Source: Melampsora larici-populina 98AG31
Taxonomy: Eukaryota; Basidiomycota; Pucciniomycetes; Pucciniales; Melampsoraceae
NCBI RefSeq assembly: GCF_000204055.1
Contig: NW_006768853.1
Coordinates: 82,177 to 146,176 of the forward strand
Direction of reading: 5' to 3'
DNA length: 64,000 nucleotides
Part shown: piece by piece, positions 11,167 to 22,188 of the stretch
Layout: each line of letters opens with the position of its first letter
Numbering within the stretch: the stretch's first letter is position 1
Made by a program: the position numbers and the translations under genes
Notes under the pieces: generated by a model
Database searches by the model: none
What the model was told of the DNA's origin: nothing
Seen by the model: only the letters and a program-made list of their open reading frames with translations

Positions 11167-14100
11167 CATGCAAAGCGTTCGACCTGATCCAAGTCCTCCG
11201 GATCCAAGCCCCGAAGTTCAAGCGTTACAAGACCAAGTTCATCAACTTCAACTTCAATTATCGAATGCACAAATGCAGGCGTTGAGAGATCAAAACGAGC
11301 GAATTAATCAAAATGTGCCACAACAACCTTTGGTAGAAGATTTAGCTTATGGCATTAACGGTATAAATCTGCAACGGGATTTACCACCACATCAATCAGC
11401 TCGACCTCCGCCTAACATTCATGTTACACATGATAATTCTTCTTTTCCTCGTCCTCAATTTAATGTTCCTCCGTTTAATTTCAATCATCCTCAATTTCAA
11501 ATTTTTAATCAACAATTTCCTCAACAAGCTCCCTTTGCGCAGGAAAATTCTTTTCATCAATTTAATCAGTTTCCTCCAAATAATTCTCACTTTGTTCATC
11601 AACAACCTCCTCCGGTTTTTCAAACACAGCCTCAATATGAACCTAGACAACATACTCCAGGTCCTCAGTATGCTAATCACCCTCCACATCCTTCTCAAAG
11701 ACCTCCTTTTCAACCTCCTAGTGCTTTCTCGAACGTGAATTTGACTGTGCAAGCTCCGCGTTTCAGAAACAACATACATTTTAGTGGAACGGCTTCGCAT
11801 TTGAAATCTTTTTTTCAAGATTTTTATCAAGAAATTCGAGATAATGAGTCATTTTTTGCAACTAAAGATGACAAGTATAAGATTAATTGGATTTTGACTC
11901 TTTTTGAACCACGTTCGACAGCAAGTTTCTGGTTTAATTCTTTATTAGAGCAGAATGCGGCAGGTTCTGGTAGTTTTGATGGATTTGATGATCTGAAGGC
12001 TTTAGAGTATAAGTTGTTACCTTTGCAATCTTTTCCTTTGTTTTTACAAGAATTAAGGAAGACCTTTGCTGACAAGAATGAAGACAGAACGAATCGGAAG
12101 AATCTCGACAATTGTAGGCAAGGTGCAAACACTATTGTAGATTATAATTCAAGATTCAGATCGTTAGTTATTCATGTCAGTATTTCGCCGGAAGATGCAA
12201 TCTTGAAGTATGTTAAAGGTCTCGATCCCGACATTTACGCTGAAGCTGTTCGTTTACAAGGCTGGATTGGTAGTAAGAGTTTGCAAGAGAAGATGTTATT
12301 GGCGGTTCAAGCTTCTGAGATCGTTCAGGAGTTGTCAGAACTACCACCTAGTCATTCGTCTTATATCAAGAAGGTTCATAAGCCGGATGCGCAACATATT
12401 CACCAGTTTCGTCCTACTCAAGTTCAAGTGCATCGTCCGGATCAAGCTGTTCCCATGGAAATCGATTCAATTAATTTAAATTCATCTAAGAAGAAACCAT
12501 CAGTCTTTTATCAAATTATGGATGCTTGTCGAGAACGTAAGATTTGTGCTAAATGTTTGAAAACTTATGATCTCCAAGGAACTCACGCAAAAGGAATTTG
12601 CCCAAATCAAAACAAGACGCTTCAAGAGAAATTACAGTTCCTCAACATCAAACCAGTATCGCAAGTCAGAATCAATCAAGTTGAAGAATCCGTTATCAAT
12701 CAAAATGAGGAGTTCAATGTCAATTCAGTCGCCTTTGTTCACTCATCCGAGGAAGATTTTCTGCAAGTCAATGATTTTATGGCTGATTATTTTTCGGCTA
12801 TGAATGAAATGATCTATCCCGAAGAAGTTCAACAATCAGAGGTGAATTTTGATATCAGTTCGATCAGAATTGATACTTGCCAGGCTGCTAATGGAAAATT
12901 CATTGTACCCTTTACCCTGTCAAATGAAGGATCCCCAGTTGTTGTAATGGCTTTGATTGACACAGGTGCGATGGCTGATTTGATAAGTCAAGATTTGGTG
13001 AACAAACACAAAATTTCGACTTCTTCAAGATCACCTATGCGTTGTTTTGGATTTGATGGATCAGCCGGGTCAAGTGGTGTAATTGATAAAGAATGGATTG
13101 GTACTCTTACGGCAACTTCAAGTTCATTATCGCCAGTTTCTTTGTCGGCGAGATTAGGAGTTACGATGATTCAGGGTCAAGATGTTATTTTAGGCTTGCC
13201 TTGGATGAAGAGTGTGGGAGCTTCGGCGGTGTGTCATAAAGATGGTGTTTATCTGGCTATAGAGGGTGTGGTAGTTGCAATGATGACCGATTCTTTGTTA
13301 TCTGTAGATTCTTGTAAGTCAGAATCTATCGCAACTATTTCTCTCCTTGATTCTTCCACCACAGCTACAGACATCTTTCCTATGAATATCGCAACTATCT
13401 CAAATCCTACGTCTTATAACTTCGTCGACACCAACACTTCGATTCTTCCTCCCATTTCTCTTGACAAGTCCCTTCCTGTTAAACTTCCAAAAACTTGTTT
13501 GAAATACTCACATGTCTTTTTTCCGCAGGGATTTGTACTTCCTCCCCACAGATCGTTTGATTGCGCAATTGATTTAAAACCCGATTGTGATCCTCCATTT
13601 GGCGGACTCTACAATTTGGCTCAATCTGAGCAGCTTGAGTTGAGAGCTTACCTGGATGAGATGTTGAGTAAGGGTTTTATTCGACCTTCTTCTTCATCGG
13701 CTGCTGCGCCTATATTCTTTGTGAAGGTACCTGGTAAGAAAAACAGACCGTGTGTTGATTACCGAGGTCTAAACAAGATCACTAAGCGTGACAGCTATCC
13801 CATTCCAGTAATGTCTTGGCTTTTGAATCAGTTGAAGGGTTGTAAGGTATTTTCAAAGATTGATTTGAAATTGGCTTTTAATCTGATCCGGATTAAAAAA
13901 GGTGACGAGTGGAAAACCGCCTTTCGTACTCCTTGGGGTCTTTTTGAATTTACTGTGATGCCTTTCGGATTAGCTAATGCACCTGCAACATTTCAGCGTT
14001 TTATCCAGTGGGTTTTACGAGAATATCTGGATGTCTCATGTTTTGTTTTTATAGATGATATCTTGATTTTTTCGAAGACAGAAGAGGAGCATGCGTTGCA

Positions 14101-16453
14101 TATTGAACAAATATTAGCTAAGTTATCAGAGCACCATTTAACTGCTTCCCCTGCTAAGTGCGAATTTTTTGTGACGGAAGTGGTGTTTTTAGGTTTTGTC
14201 ATCTCGACTCAGGGTTTGAGGATGGATCCAAAGAAGTTGAACACTTTGGCTGAATGGCCTTACCCTCGAGATCTTGCTGATTTGCGGCGATTTTTGGGCT
14301 TTTCAAATTTTTATCGGCGTTTTATACCGGCTTTTTTGCAGATAGTAGCGCCACTTACTGATCTTACGGTAGCAACAGCTGATGTTAAGAACGGTCTATG
14401 GAACATCTCGGTCAAAGACGCTTTTGATTTGCTGAGACGTCTTTTTGCTGAGTCACCCTTTTTGTTACATTTTGACTTCAGTAAGAAACGTGTTTTGCAA
14501 GTTGATTCTTCTGGGTTTGCTTCTTCTGGAATTTTGTCACAGTACTCGGAATCGGGTCAATTGAAACCGGTGGCTTATTATTCTAAGAAATTGACTCCAT
14601 CCGAACGCAACTGGCAGGTACATGACCAGGAGCTAGGGGCAATTATTGCCTGTTTTCAAGAATGGCGAGCTTGGCTGTTGGGTTCTACTGAGCCAGTTGC
14701 GGTTCTATCGGATCATGCAAATCTCTGGTATTTCATGACGGCGCAAGATCTTACTCCGCGGCAGGCAAGATGGGCTACTTTTCTTGGGCAGTTCGATTTT
14801 GAAATTTTGCATACACCTGGTCGTTTGAATCCCGCTGATCCCGCGTCTCGCCGTTCTGATCTGACAGACGGAAAAACTTCTTCAACTAAAGTGGTTCTTT
14901 TAGGGGTACGGGAATTGGAGACTGTTAGGATCCAGGCTGTTTCTTTACGGAAGGATCAGATTTTCGGACGGTTGGATCCTTCGCATTTCTTACCGGCATC
15001 AGTGGATACGCAACTTTGGTTCCAAGGGTTGTATGCTACGGATTTGCTGATTCAAGGACTTCGACCACGTCCACTCACTTACCAGAATGGTCTGTGGTGG
15101 TGGCGTGATCGAATTTATGTACCATTGGAGGCTAGACGTATGGTTATGCAGCAAATGCATGAGTCGCCATCGGCTGGTCACTGGGGGAGTATGAAGACCT
15201 TGGATCTCTTGACTAGAACTTTTAGTTGGCCGCATGTTCGCGATGATTTACTGATCTTTTTGCGGCATTGTGTCAGTTGTCAAAAAGTTAAAGTCGATCG
15301 TCGGCCACCTCAAGGCGAATTGGTGCCTTCACCTGTACCGGAACGACCTTGGTCGACAATAGGGGTAGATTTTATTGTAAAGTTACCTTTATCGAACGGT
15401 TATGACTCAATCATGGTAGTGGTTGACCACATGGGGAAAGGGGCGCATTTTATTGCAGCGAAAGAATCTTGGAATGCTGAGGAACTTGCTTCTGCTTTTG
15501 TTGCACAGGTTTTTTGCCACCATGGTTTGCCAGATGTGATAGTGTCTGATCGGGGTACTACTTTTGTCTCTCGGTTCTGGACGTCCGTTTTACAGTTGTT
15601 GAATGTTTCGCCAGCGCCTTCGACTGCCTTTCATCCTCAGACGGATGGGCAGGTGGAACGGGTCAACGCTTTGGTAGAAGATTTCTTACGACATTTTGTC
15701 GCCGAAGATCAATCTGACTGGGTGAAATGGTTGCCTATTGCGGAGTTTGCTTATAACAACTCGCCTTCTGCGTCGACTGGTTTTTCACCATTTTTTGCAT
15801 ACACGGGTTGTCATCCGCGTTTCAATTCTTTGGTTGCTACTTCCGGTGTTCCTCGCGCTGATTGTTTTGTGGAACGCATGCAGGCTATACACTTTTCTCT
15901 CAAGGCAAATTTGGAACGGGCAAAGGCGGCGCAGGCAAAGTTCTACAACGGTTCACGTCGTTTGGTGGCAACTTATTCTCCGGGGGATCTGGTTTGGCTA
16001 TCGAGGAAGCATTTACGCACCTTGAGACCATCAAACAAGTTGGATGTTTGGCGTATTGGGCCCTTTCAAGTTAAGCGTATGGTCGGTAAAAATGTAGCTG
16101 AGTTGCTCCTACCTGCTTCCTTGAAACGTTTGCACCCTGTTTTCAATGTCTCTCTTTTGTCTCCGTTTTTTGGTGACCAGTTCCAGGTTCCGGATGTTTT
16201 TGGTAGTTTGTTACTAGATAATCAGGATGAAGGGGTGGCGGCTTTTATTATTGATTATCGGCTGACTAAGGAGGGAATTCACGAATATTTGATTAGGGGT
16301 GGTGATTCTTCGGGGTTGGATGATACTTGGACTCCTTTGACTCAACTTTCAACGGCCTTGGATATATGGTTGAAGAGGTTTCATGAGTTATCGCCGTGGG
16401 TTGGATTGGGACCTGCTGAGGATGTTTGGGTAGCGCGTTCTAAGATATTTTAG
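11114..16453 (+). CDS. Gag-Pol polyprotein of Ty3/gypsy element (1779 aa, intact)
   Basis: One uninterrupted frame from the first in-frame ATG at 11114; the frame opens six bases earlier only with TTG. Order: Gln/Pro-rich N-terminus, gag capsid region (about 210-400), a CX2CX9HX4C knuckle (478-496), aspartic protease with LIDTGA (Asp about 616), reverse transcriptase with FIDDILIF (Asp 981 and 982), RNase H with VDSSG near 1130, HHCC zinc region (about 1350-1395), and integrase core with Asp1419, Asp1479 and Glu1515 (D-D35-E). The C-terminal IIDYR...YLIRGG...TWTPL stretch resembles a degenerate chromodomain, which would place it among chromoviruses. Gag and Pol are in a single frame, so no frameshift is needed. 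All catalytic residues are present, and the protein is probably functional. Confidence 0.97.
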   Translation: MDPWNPRTGASDISSLFDMQSVRPDPSPPDPSPEVQALQDQVHQLQLQLSNAQMQALRDQNERINQNVPQQPLVEDLAYGINGINLQRDLPPHQSARPPPNIHVTHDNSSFPRPQFNVPPFNFNHPQFQIFNQQFPQQAPFAQENSFHQFNQFPPNNSHFVHQQPPPVFQTQPQYEPRQHTPGPQYANHPPHPSQRPPFQPPSAFSNVNLTVQAPRFRNNIHFSGTASHLKSFFQDFYQEIRDNESFFATKDDKYKINWILTLFEPRSTASFWFNSLLEQNAAGSGSFDGFDDLKALEYKLLPLQSFPLFLQELRKTFADKNEDRTNRKNLDNCRQGANTIVDYNSRFRSLVIHVSISPEDAILKYVKGLDPDIYAEAVRLQGWIGSKSLQEKMLLAVQASEIVQELSELPPSHSSYIKKVHKPDAQHIHQFRPTQVQVHRPDQAVPMEIDSINLNSSKKKPSVFYQIMDACRERKICAKCLKTYDLQGTHAKGICPNQNKTLQEKLQFLNIKPVSQVRINQVEESVINQNEEFNVNSVAFVHSSEEDFLQVNDFMADYFSAMNEMIYPEEVQQSEVNFDISSIRIDTCQAANGKFIVPFTLSNEGSPVVVMALIDTGAMADLISQDLVNKHKISTSSRSPMRCFGFDGSAGSSGVIDKEWIGTLTATSSSLSPVSLSARLGVTMIQGQDVILGLPWMKSVGASAVCHKDGVYLAIEGVVVAMMTDSLLSVDSCKSESIATISLLDSSTTATDIFPMNIATISNPTSYNFVDTNTSILPPISLDKSLPVKLPKTCLKYSHVFFPQGFVLPPHRSFDCAIDLKPDCDPPFGGLYNLAQSEQLELRAYLDEMLSKGFIRPSSSSAAAPIFFVKVPGKKNRPCVDYRGLNKITKRDSYPIPVMSWLLNQLKGCKVFSKIDLKLAFNLIRIKKGDEWKTAFRTPWGLFEFTVMPFGLANAPATFQRFIQWVLREYLDVSCFVFIDDILIFSKTEEEHALHIEQILAKLSEHHLTASPAKCEFFVTEVVFLGFVISTQGLRMDPKKLNTLAEWPYPRDLADLRRFLGFSNFYRRFIPAFLQIVAPLTDLTVATADVKNGLWNISVKDAFDLLRRLFAESPFLLHFDFSKKRVLQVDSSGFASSGILSQYSESGQLKPVAYYSKKLTPSERNWQVHDQELGAIIACFQEWRAWLLGSTEPVAVLSDHANLWYFMTAQDLTPRQARWATFLGQFDFEILHTPGRLNPADPASRRSDLTDGKTSSTKVVLLGVRELETVRIQAVSLRKDQIFGRLDPSHFLPASVDTQLWFQGLYATDLLIQGLRPRPLTYQNGLWWWRDRIYVPLEARRMVMQQMHESPSAGHWGSMKTLDLLTRTFSWPHVRDDLLIFLRHCVSCQKVKVDRRPPQGELVPSPVPERPWSTIGVDFIVKLPLSNGYDSIMVVVDHMGKGAHFIAAKESWNAEELASAFVAQVFCHHGLPDVIVSDRGTTFVSRFWTSVLQLLNVSPAPSTAFHPQTDGQVERVNALVEDFLRHFVAEDQSDWVKWLPIAEFAYNNSPSASTGFSPFFAYTGCHPRFNSLVATSGVPRADCFVERMQAIHFSLKANLERAKAAQAKFYNGSRRLVATYSPGDLVWLSRKHLRTLRPSNKLDVWRIGPFQVKRMVGKNVAELLLPASLKRLHPVFNVSLLSPFFGDQFQVPDVFGSLLLDNQDEGVAAFIIDYRLTKEGIHEYLIRGGDSSGLDDTWTPLTQLSTALDIWLKRFHELSPWVGLGPAEDVWVARSKIF

Positions 16454-16480
16454 CATTTTGGTACAAGGCAGATCATATTT

Positions 16481-16845
16481 TGTCATAGACGAGTGCGGTT
16501 AGGGTTAGAATTATTATTAGTTTGTTTCAAGATTCTTCTGTATGGCTAGACGTTGTTCTGGTTACCTTTTTCTTTCTTCTGTTCCTTATTTCTCTCGTAT
16601 CTGATTATGTTATCTTAAATTCTGTTTGTTCCTGAAGCTTATATGAGCTTTAGTTTGTTCCTGATTGTTGTCGATTTTTCCTTTATATACTCTCTTATCT
16701 TTTCTGTTGTAGAGCTTTTTCTTTATCGAAATATTTATTATCATTTCCCTTTTTCTAGAAAGACATTATTATTAAAGACCAGACCAGAACAGGTTCAAGT
16801 GTTCAAGACCAGACCAGTATCTAGGATACAAGGTTCCCCATCACA
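16481..16845 (+). repeat. 3' LTR (365 bp)
   Basis: Same length as the 5' LTR. Differences seen by eye are GACGTTG versus GACATTG, TATCTGA versus TATCGGA, and TTATCGA versus TTATTGA. Confidence 0.97.
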
Positions 16846-16850
16846 CTTAT

Positions 16851-17787
16851 ACTATTTTTATTGATCTTTTCGAATTTTTCTTTACTCCTAAATGTTCTTA
16901 TCAATTGCTTATGTAAATATATGATTTGAAAGATAATGAAATGAAGATAATGAATCAACTTTGATAACCTTGATGACTAATAACTTCAATAATAATATTG
17001 CCTTTGACCAAAAACTCAAATTTTCACATAATTGTTAAATTTTTTGCTTAAGTAGAGATCTTGCTCACCACAACATTTGTTGCCAAGGCACCTATGCAGG
17101 CCGTACTGTGATGATGAGTGACAGGAGGTATTACATTACACTCTTGCAGTGGATCCCAAAGAGCAGACTTTGCTATCATTTATTGAAGTGTCAGATAAAA
17201 TGTATGAACAATATAGAAAAGAACACTTTTCCCAAATCACATTGATGGATGGGTTGATGGGGGAACCAGGAATGCACCTACTGAGTTTTGTGATGTAAAT
17301 TACAATGTTTGATTAGGAGTTCAAATCTGGTCAAACCCAAAAGAATCTTGATTTCATTGTTTTTAGTCACAAAGGCCACATTCAGCCAGTGACCAAATAA
17401 TTTATCATCCAGTGCAATATTAGAATCCACTTGGGTTGAAAAAAGTGTTTAAGACATCAACTTGAGCAGTTATATCATTAGATTTGATTAGAATGATAGC
17501 TTGCTTCTGAAAACATAACACTTCTCAATAATCTTTGACTTTGAAAAGCTTGTTTTTCAGTTCTCTCAGTGAGTTGATTGGTTGATCAATGAATTCACAA
17601 TAATATTCCAAAGATTTTAGATCTTCAGTGGAGCTTTACCATCAACATCACTGATTACAAGGATCTCACATTGAATCCAACACCCAAACCCAGTGAAAGC
17701 CAGTGCAGAGTGTGTGAAAATGTGCTCAAACTTTCACAAACCCACTGTGCATCACTCAGAAGCTGTTACCCAGAATCTTGAAGGCCC
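16851..17787. other. Intergenic, no gene seen
   Basis: AT-rich spacer right of the retrotransposon. Short frames only, with no recognisable domains. Confidence 0.4.
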
Positions 17788-18289
17788 CTGCCACAGGGGC
17801 CAAAATTGATGCTCACATGTATGTGAGCGTTGTAGACTTTCTTGAAGTCTCCAAAAAAGATTCATTTTCTTTCAGATTCATTCAATTCACAATTTTGGTT
17901 GTGTTCAGGTTATCAGCCTGTTTTGCTCACATTTTGCTTGACATTTCTTGAGAAGGCTCATTTCCATCTTGGATGAGCAATAACTGAGTCCAGATGAGTA
18001 CTCAGGATCAGCTCATGAGTCACTGAATACTCAGCAATTTGGTCAAAATTACAATGAGCACATGAACTACACCTTCCTCAGGCTTCATTTCTTAGTGAAG
18101 GCCTGCACAGGGGCCGTCCCATTTGAGATGCTCAGGGAATACTCAGTATCATCCCCTGGCTGGGTCATTGATGAGCCAGACTTCCTTGCTAAGCAATGAA
18201 ACCTCATAAAAGAGCCATCCCCCTGCTCAGTTTATCTCAGCCGCTCAGCTAATCCTAAGTGATGTCCCCTGGATAAAGCTGCTCACACT

Positions 18290-18545
18290 GAGGGGCTGAG
18301 ATCAACTGAGCAGCCCCTCAGCTAGTCCTCTGTGACATCCTTTGGATCCTTCTGATCCCAGGAATGCCCCTGAGGACTAGCTGAGCAGCTGAGCAGCCCC
18401 TCAGCCAATACTCAGTGACATCCTTTGGATCCTTCTCCCAGGAATGCCCCTGAGGACTAGATGAGCAGCCCCTCAGCCAATGAGCAGTGAAATCCTTTGG
18501 ATCCTTCTGATCAATAAATGCCACTGAGGGATAGCTGAGCAGATG
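18290..18545. repeat. Tandem imperfect repeats of about 80 bp, each a potential hairpin
   Basis: At least three units contain GTGACATCCTTTGGATCCTTC (or close variants) followed by AGGAATGCCCCTGAGGACTAG. Within a unit CTCAGCTAGTCCTC pairs with GAGGACTAGCTGAG, so each unit can fold. Degenerate units continue to about 18770. Confidence 0.7.
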
Positions 18546-18874
18546 GGCATCAGGCTTCATTCTGGAGCCATGAAGCCTGAGGAAAGGCTGGACCTATGTG
18601 ATCCATCCAAGGGATGCTGCGGAGAATTAGTCAAGAGGATACTCAGGTCAGCTCAGCCCCTAAGCTAATCATAAGTGGTGTCCCTTGAAGCCTACTGAAC
18701 CAGGGAATGCCACTCAGGATCAGCTGAGCAGCTGAGATAAACTGAGCAGATGGATCAGCCCTTCCTCAGACTTCTTTGCTCAGGAATAAGGCCTGAGGAA
18801 GGCTTAGTTTTTCTGCTCAGTCCCTGTTGATCACATAATCAGATGACAAGCAGAGAGAAATTGGAAAGAAAAGG

Positions 18875-18912
18875 GAAAGAAAAGGAAAAGAAAAGGAAAA
18901 GAAAAGGAAAGC
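18875..18912 (+). repeat. Purine tract with AAAAGGAAA units
   Basis: A simple-sequence run of GGAAAAGAAA type inside the inverted-repeat element. Confidence 0.7.
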
Positions 18913-18994
18913 AAAATTGAACAAACATTGAAGAAAACACAAAAATTTCAACGCTCACACCTATGTGAGCATCTACTTTTGCCCCTGTGTGCAG

Positions 18995-20109
18995 TGCACT
19001 CCAGTGCAGGTAAGCTAAGCCCAGTGTGCAAAAAACAGCAGTTCATTTCAGTTTTCCACAGATGGCAATTACAATTTTTCAATTTTCCAAAGGAGAGCAT
19101 CTTTAAAGTGATCCATTCCCAGATCAAACAACATCCTAACTGAAATACAACATGCCCTACATCAAAATTTGATTTGAAAAATTTGAATTTTCAAGAACCA
19201 CTGAGGAAGTCATCCCCAAGAAGCACCATCAAAGCATTTTTTCAAAAAGAAAAAAAAACAATTTCCAAGGGCTGGGAAGCCAATTAAGTACCCAAATTTC
19301 TAGCCACTTTTTGGCCAGCTTGGACACCTCCAACAGGACTTGTAAATTGGTTTATTACTAATATATCACTTGGCACAAGATGGCTAAAAATTCCTTCCAG
19401 TTGATAGATTTGATCACAATGATAATGCACCGACCCGGCCCGGAACAACCGGGTTGAGCGGGTCTTGGTGCACCTTTGAGGAAGATTAGGTTGACCCGGT
19501 CCGGATTGCTGATAAGAAAACAGGCAAGTTTTTGTGAATTTAGAAATTGAGGATATCATTTCTTCAAATAATCAAATCTTTATACATTATTGGTGCCATC
19601 CTAGGCTTTTATAAAGGTATCTGAAGCTCAATTCAGGAGTTGATCCTATCCGGATTCCGGCATTGATTTCATGGGTCATTTGTTTTTTTTGAAGCCATTG
19701 TCCAGTCTGGGCTACCGGACCGGGTCAGCCCGGTTTGAAGCTGAGCTGACCCCGGGTTAGCTGGAGATCTCCGGGTCAGGGCCGGGTCAATAATGCAGAC
19801 TTCTCACTCTCTTTGAAGAGGACATAAATCACCTCTTGTTAGGTTTTGAAGCCTAGTCAATAGTTGACCCTGGTCCTAGTATGTAGAAGGAGTAGACAAG
19901 GCTGTGGGGAGGAGCAAGGGTGTGAGTTGGTGGAGTTGAACATCTGTGAGTTGATAAAGAGTTTGATGGATTGGATCAGCTTGATGAGTTATCATTTCTT
20001 TTTGTTATTGCTCAATTGCTCCTTAATTTTTTTCTTGTTTTGTTCAAGTTTTGATAAATCCATTTGTAGTTCTTAACTTGATTTTGATTTGTAATTTTTC
20101 CAGATTAGT
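18995..20109. other. Intergenic, with CCGGGT-rich patch
   Basis: No gene seen. Between about 19430 and 19790 words such as GACCCGG, CCGGGTCAG and GGGTTGAC recur on both strands in otherwise AT-rich DNA, suggesting a relic element. The last 150 nt, T-rich before the ATG, would be the promoter and leader of the next gene. Confidence 0.4.
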
Positions 20110-22188
20110 ATGATCATGAAGAGTTCTTTAAGCCATCCACTTTTTAAATTTCCAACTGAATTATGGGATCTTATCTTATCATTCATACCAAACTCATTAA
20201 AATCATTCACCACTCATTCACTCTTGATTATCTTTTATCAAAGCGAACAACAACAATCGATTATCTCAAACAACCATCTGTTTCATTCTATCAATCTCAC
20301 ATCTCATTCTCAACTCAAGACTTTGATTAATTCAATCCAATCTACAAATCATGATTTCAAAACCTTACCTCGGACCTTTTCACTTAAAGCTTGGAAACTC
20401 AAGGATAATCATTTGTTCATCAATTTATTGAATCAGATTAGTAAGAATTTAAGAGCTATTGAACTTAATATTGGACCTCTCTTTGGTCCTGATCAACTTG
20501 AAGAAGTCTTTGAAAATGAGAAATCTAATCTTAAAGTCTTATCACTTCGATTCAACCAAAACGTTTCCAAAAGATCTTGTAAAGTTTCAAATTTCTTAAT
20601 TCAATTCGATTTCTTGTGAGATTTCTAATCCTTTTTTTTGCCTGGGGGGTTTCTTTTTCGATCAGATGAACCGTTTTTGAAAGGAGCTTATTTTGATTCG
20701 ACCATTGATTTGATTTCCAAATGGTCAGCTAAAAGTTCATCATTAAGATCATTTTCATTTATACAAGATCCAGCACCACCACCTATTAAAAAGAAAAAGA
20801 TGGGAGAAATAGATGAAGGAGGGATAGCACAACCTATTATCTTATTTAGGTTTGAAACGTTAAAGACTTTTACGAGTTCTTCGATCGGTAATCGGATTGA
20901 AGATTTAAGAATCCGAATTCCTAATCGAAACCTTTTACCTTCACTTACACAAAAACTTAATAACCCATCAAGTAAACGATTGTCTAGATTAAAAACTTTG
21001 GATCTTTCGACTACTTCTTTAAACCATCAATCTGTTTTAACGATCTTAAGAAATTATCCTTCAATTGAACATTTAATTTTGGATAGAACTCATCTGATCG
21101 TTCCAGTTAGGTTTGATGCCGATCAGGAAAGAGTGACAGAAACGTTAAAGAACATTGGGATGAGTGTGGCTACTGTAGGGATCTCTAGAGCTTTGGATGC
21201 GAATAGGGCATGGCGTGAAGTGGTTGAAAAGATTCAAGTTCAACGGAATTTGATTTTAATGCAACATGATCGGAATCGAGATCAGCTTCGAGATTCAAGT
21301 CATGGGAATGCTTTGAGTAGTGGAAGTAGTAGTGGGTTGAATAGTAGGAGAAATCATACAAGGGTAAAGAAACCTGGAAGGAGCGCTTTTGCTAGTGGAC
21401 CAATGAAACAAGCAAGACTTACATCAGAACCTTTTCCCTCAGTATCACAACTTACTAAAACTTCAATTGAAATTCAAGAAACGATTTTACCCACCAAGAT
21501 TGTGATCATCCCATCTAAACCTAAATTGAAAACCTTAAGTGTTGGTACGAGCAAGGTTACCCAAGAAGTTAGGAATCAATGGAAAGAATGGTTTGAAGAA
21601 AGTTATAGAGATGGAATAGAAAAGTATATTAAAAATGTATATGAAAAGATTTATGAGTTTGAAAGGAATTTAGAACTTTGGAATTCGAAGAAAAATAAAG
21701 AAGAAGAAGAAAATGAAGAAAGAACTAAACCATTGTTATTGAAATTTGATGATGAGGATCAAAGTATAGATTCAAATGAAACGGAGAAATCAAGATTTAG
21801 TCAACCGATTCTAGAGTTTTTAAACCAATTTAATTTAAGGATTACTTCAATTGAAGAAATTTTAAAGGATTTACAACCTATTGAGATCCGATTGGATACC
21901 CAAACTTTAAACATTCCAATCTTTTGTTCTATACCAGATTGTAAAAGGTTAGGAAAAGTGGTTTGGGATACGGATAGAAGAGAAATTGATTTGATTAGGA
22001 TTGGTCAACAATTGACTAAATTGAAGATTGAAGAATGTGTGGTTGAAGATCAAGAAGTTGGAAAAGTCATGGATGTACAAGATCATGATGATGATGATGA
22101 TGATGAGTTGGAAAAAGAAGATGGTGAACATTTGGTTGGGTGTGGTCATTTTATTAATCGTAGGATTTGGGATTCGGAGTATTGGTGA
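20110..22188 (+). CDS. F-box-like / leucine-rich protein (663 aa), two exons
   Basis: Exons 20110-20578 and 20666-22188. The 87-nt intron (GTAAAG...TCAG) keeps frame and removes the in-frame stop at 20617. The N-terminus HPLFKFPTELWDLILSFIP looks like an F-box, which would recruit substrates to an SCF ubiquitin ligase. It is followed by short Leu-rich segments (LKTLDLSTTSLN, YPSIEHLILDRTHL) consistent with irregular LRRs. The middle is basic and disordered (about residues 230-280). A Lys/Glu-rich coiled segment (about 330-400) and an Asp run (near 630) are in the C-terminal half. F-box/LRR assignment is from pattern only, and the specific substrate is unknown. A plain hypothetical protein is the alternative. 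Confidence 0.65.

Larger units (their letters stand above)
10412..16845 (+). mobile_element. Complete Ty3/gypsy (Metaviridae-type) LTR retrotransposon
   Basis: Two direct 365-bp LTRs (10412-10776 and 16481-16845), both TG...CA, flank one intact Gag-Pol frame. The insertion is bracketed by the 5-bp direct repeat CTTAT (10407-10411 and 16846-16850). The LTRs differ at about three positions by eye, so the insertion is recent. No tRNA-type primer site starting TGG follows the 5' LTR and no clear polypurine tract precedes the 3' LTR, so priming may be unusual. The element is on the plus strand, in gene-poor DNA. Confidence 0.97.
17788..18994. mobile_element. Non-autonomous inverted-repeat element (about 1.2 kb)
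   Basis: The left end (CTGCCACAGGGGCCAAAAT, then GATGCTCACATGTATGTGAG) is matched in reverse complement by the right end (ATGTGAGCATC, ACTTTTGCCCCTGTGTGCAG). The terminal repeat is about 45 bp with mismatches. The interior has no coding frame and is filled with CTCAG/CTGAG-rich tandem hairpin units and a purine tract. Exact ends and target duplication are uncertain. Confidence 0.5.

Noticed and set aside
11396..11830. Arg/Leu-rich minus-strand frame of 144 codons
   Set aside because: Shadow of the Gag coding region of the retrotransposon.
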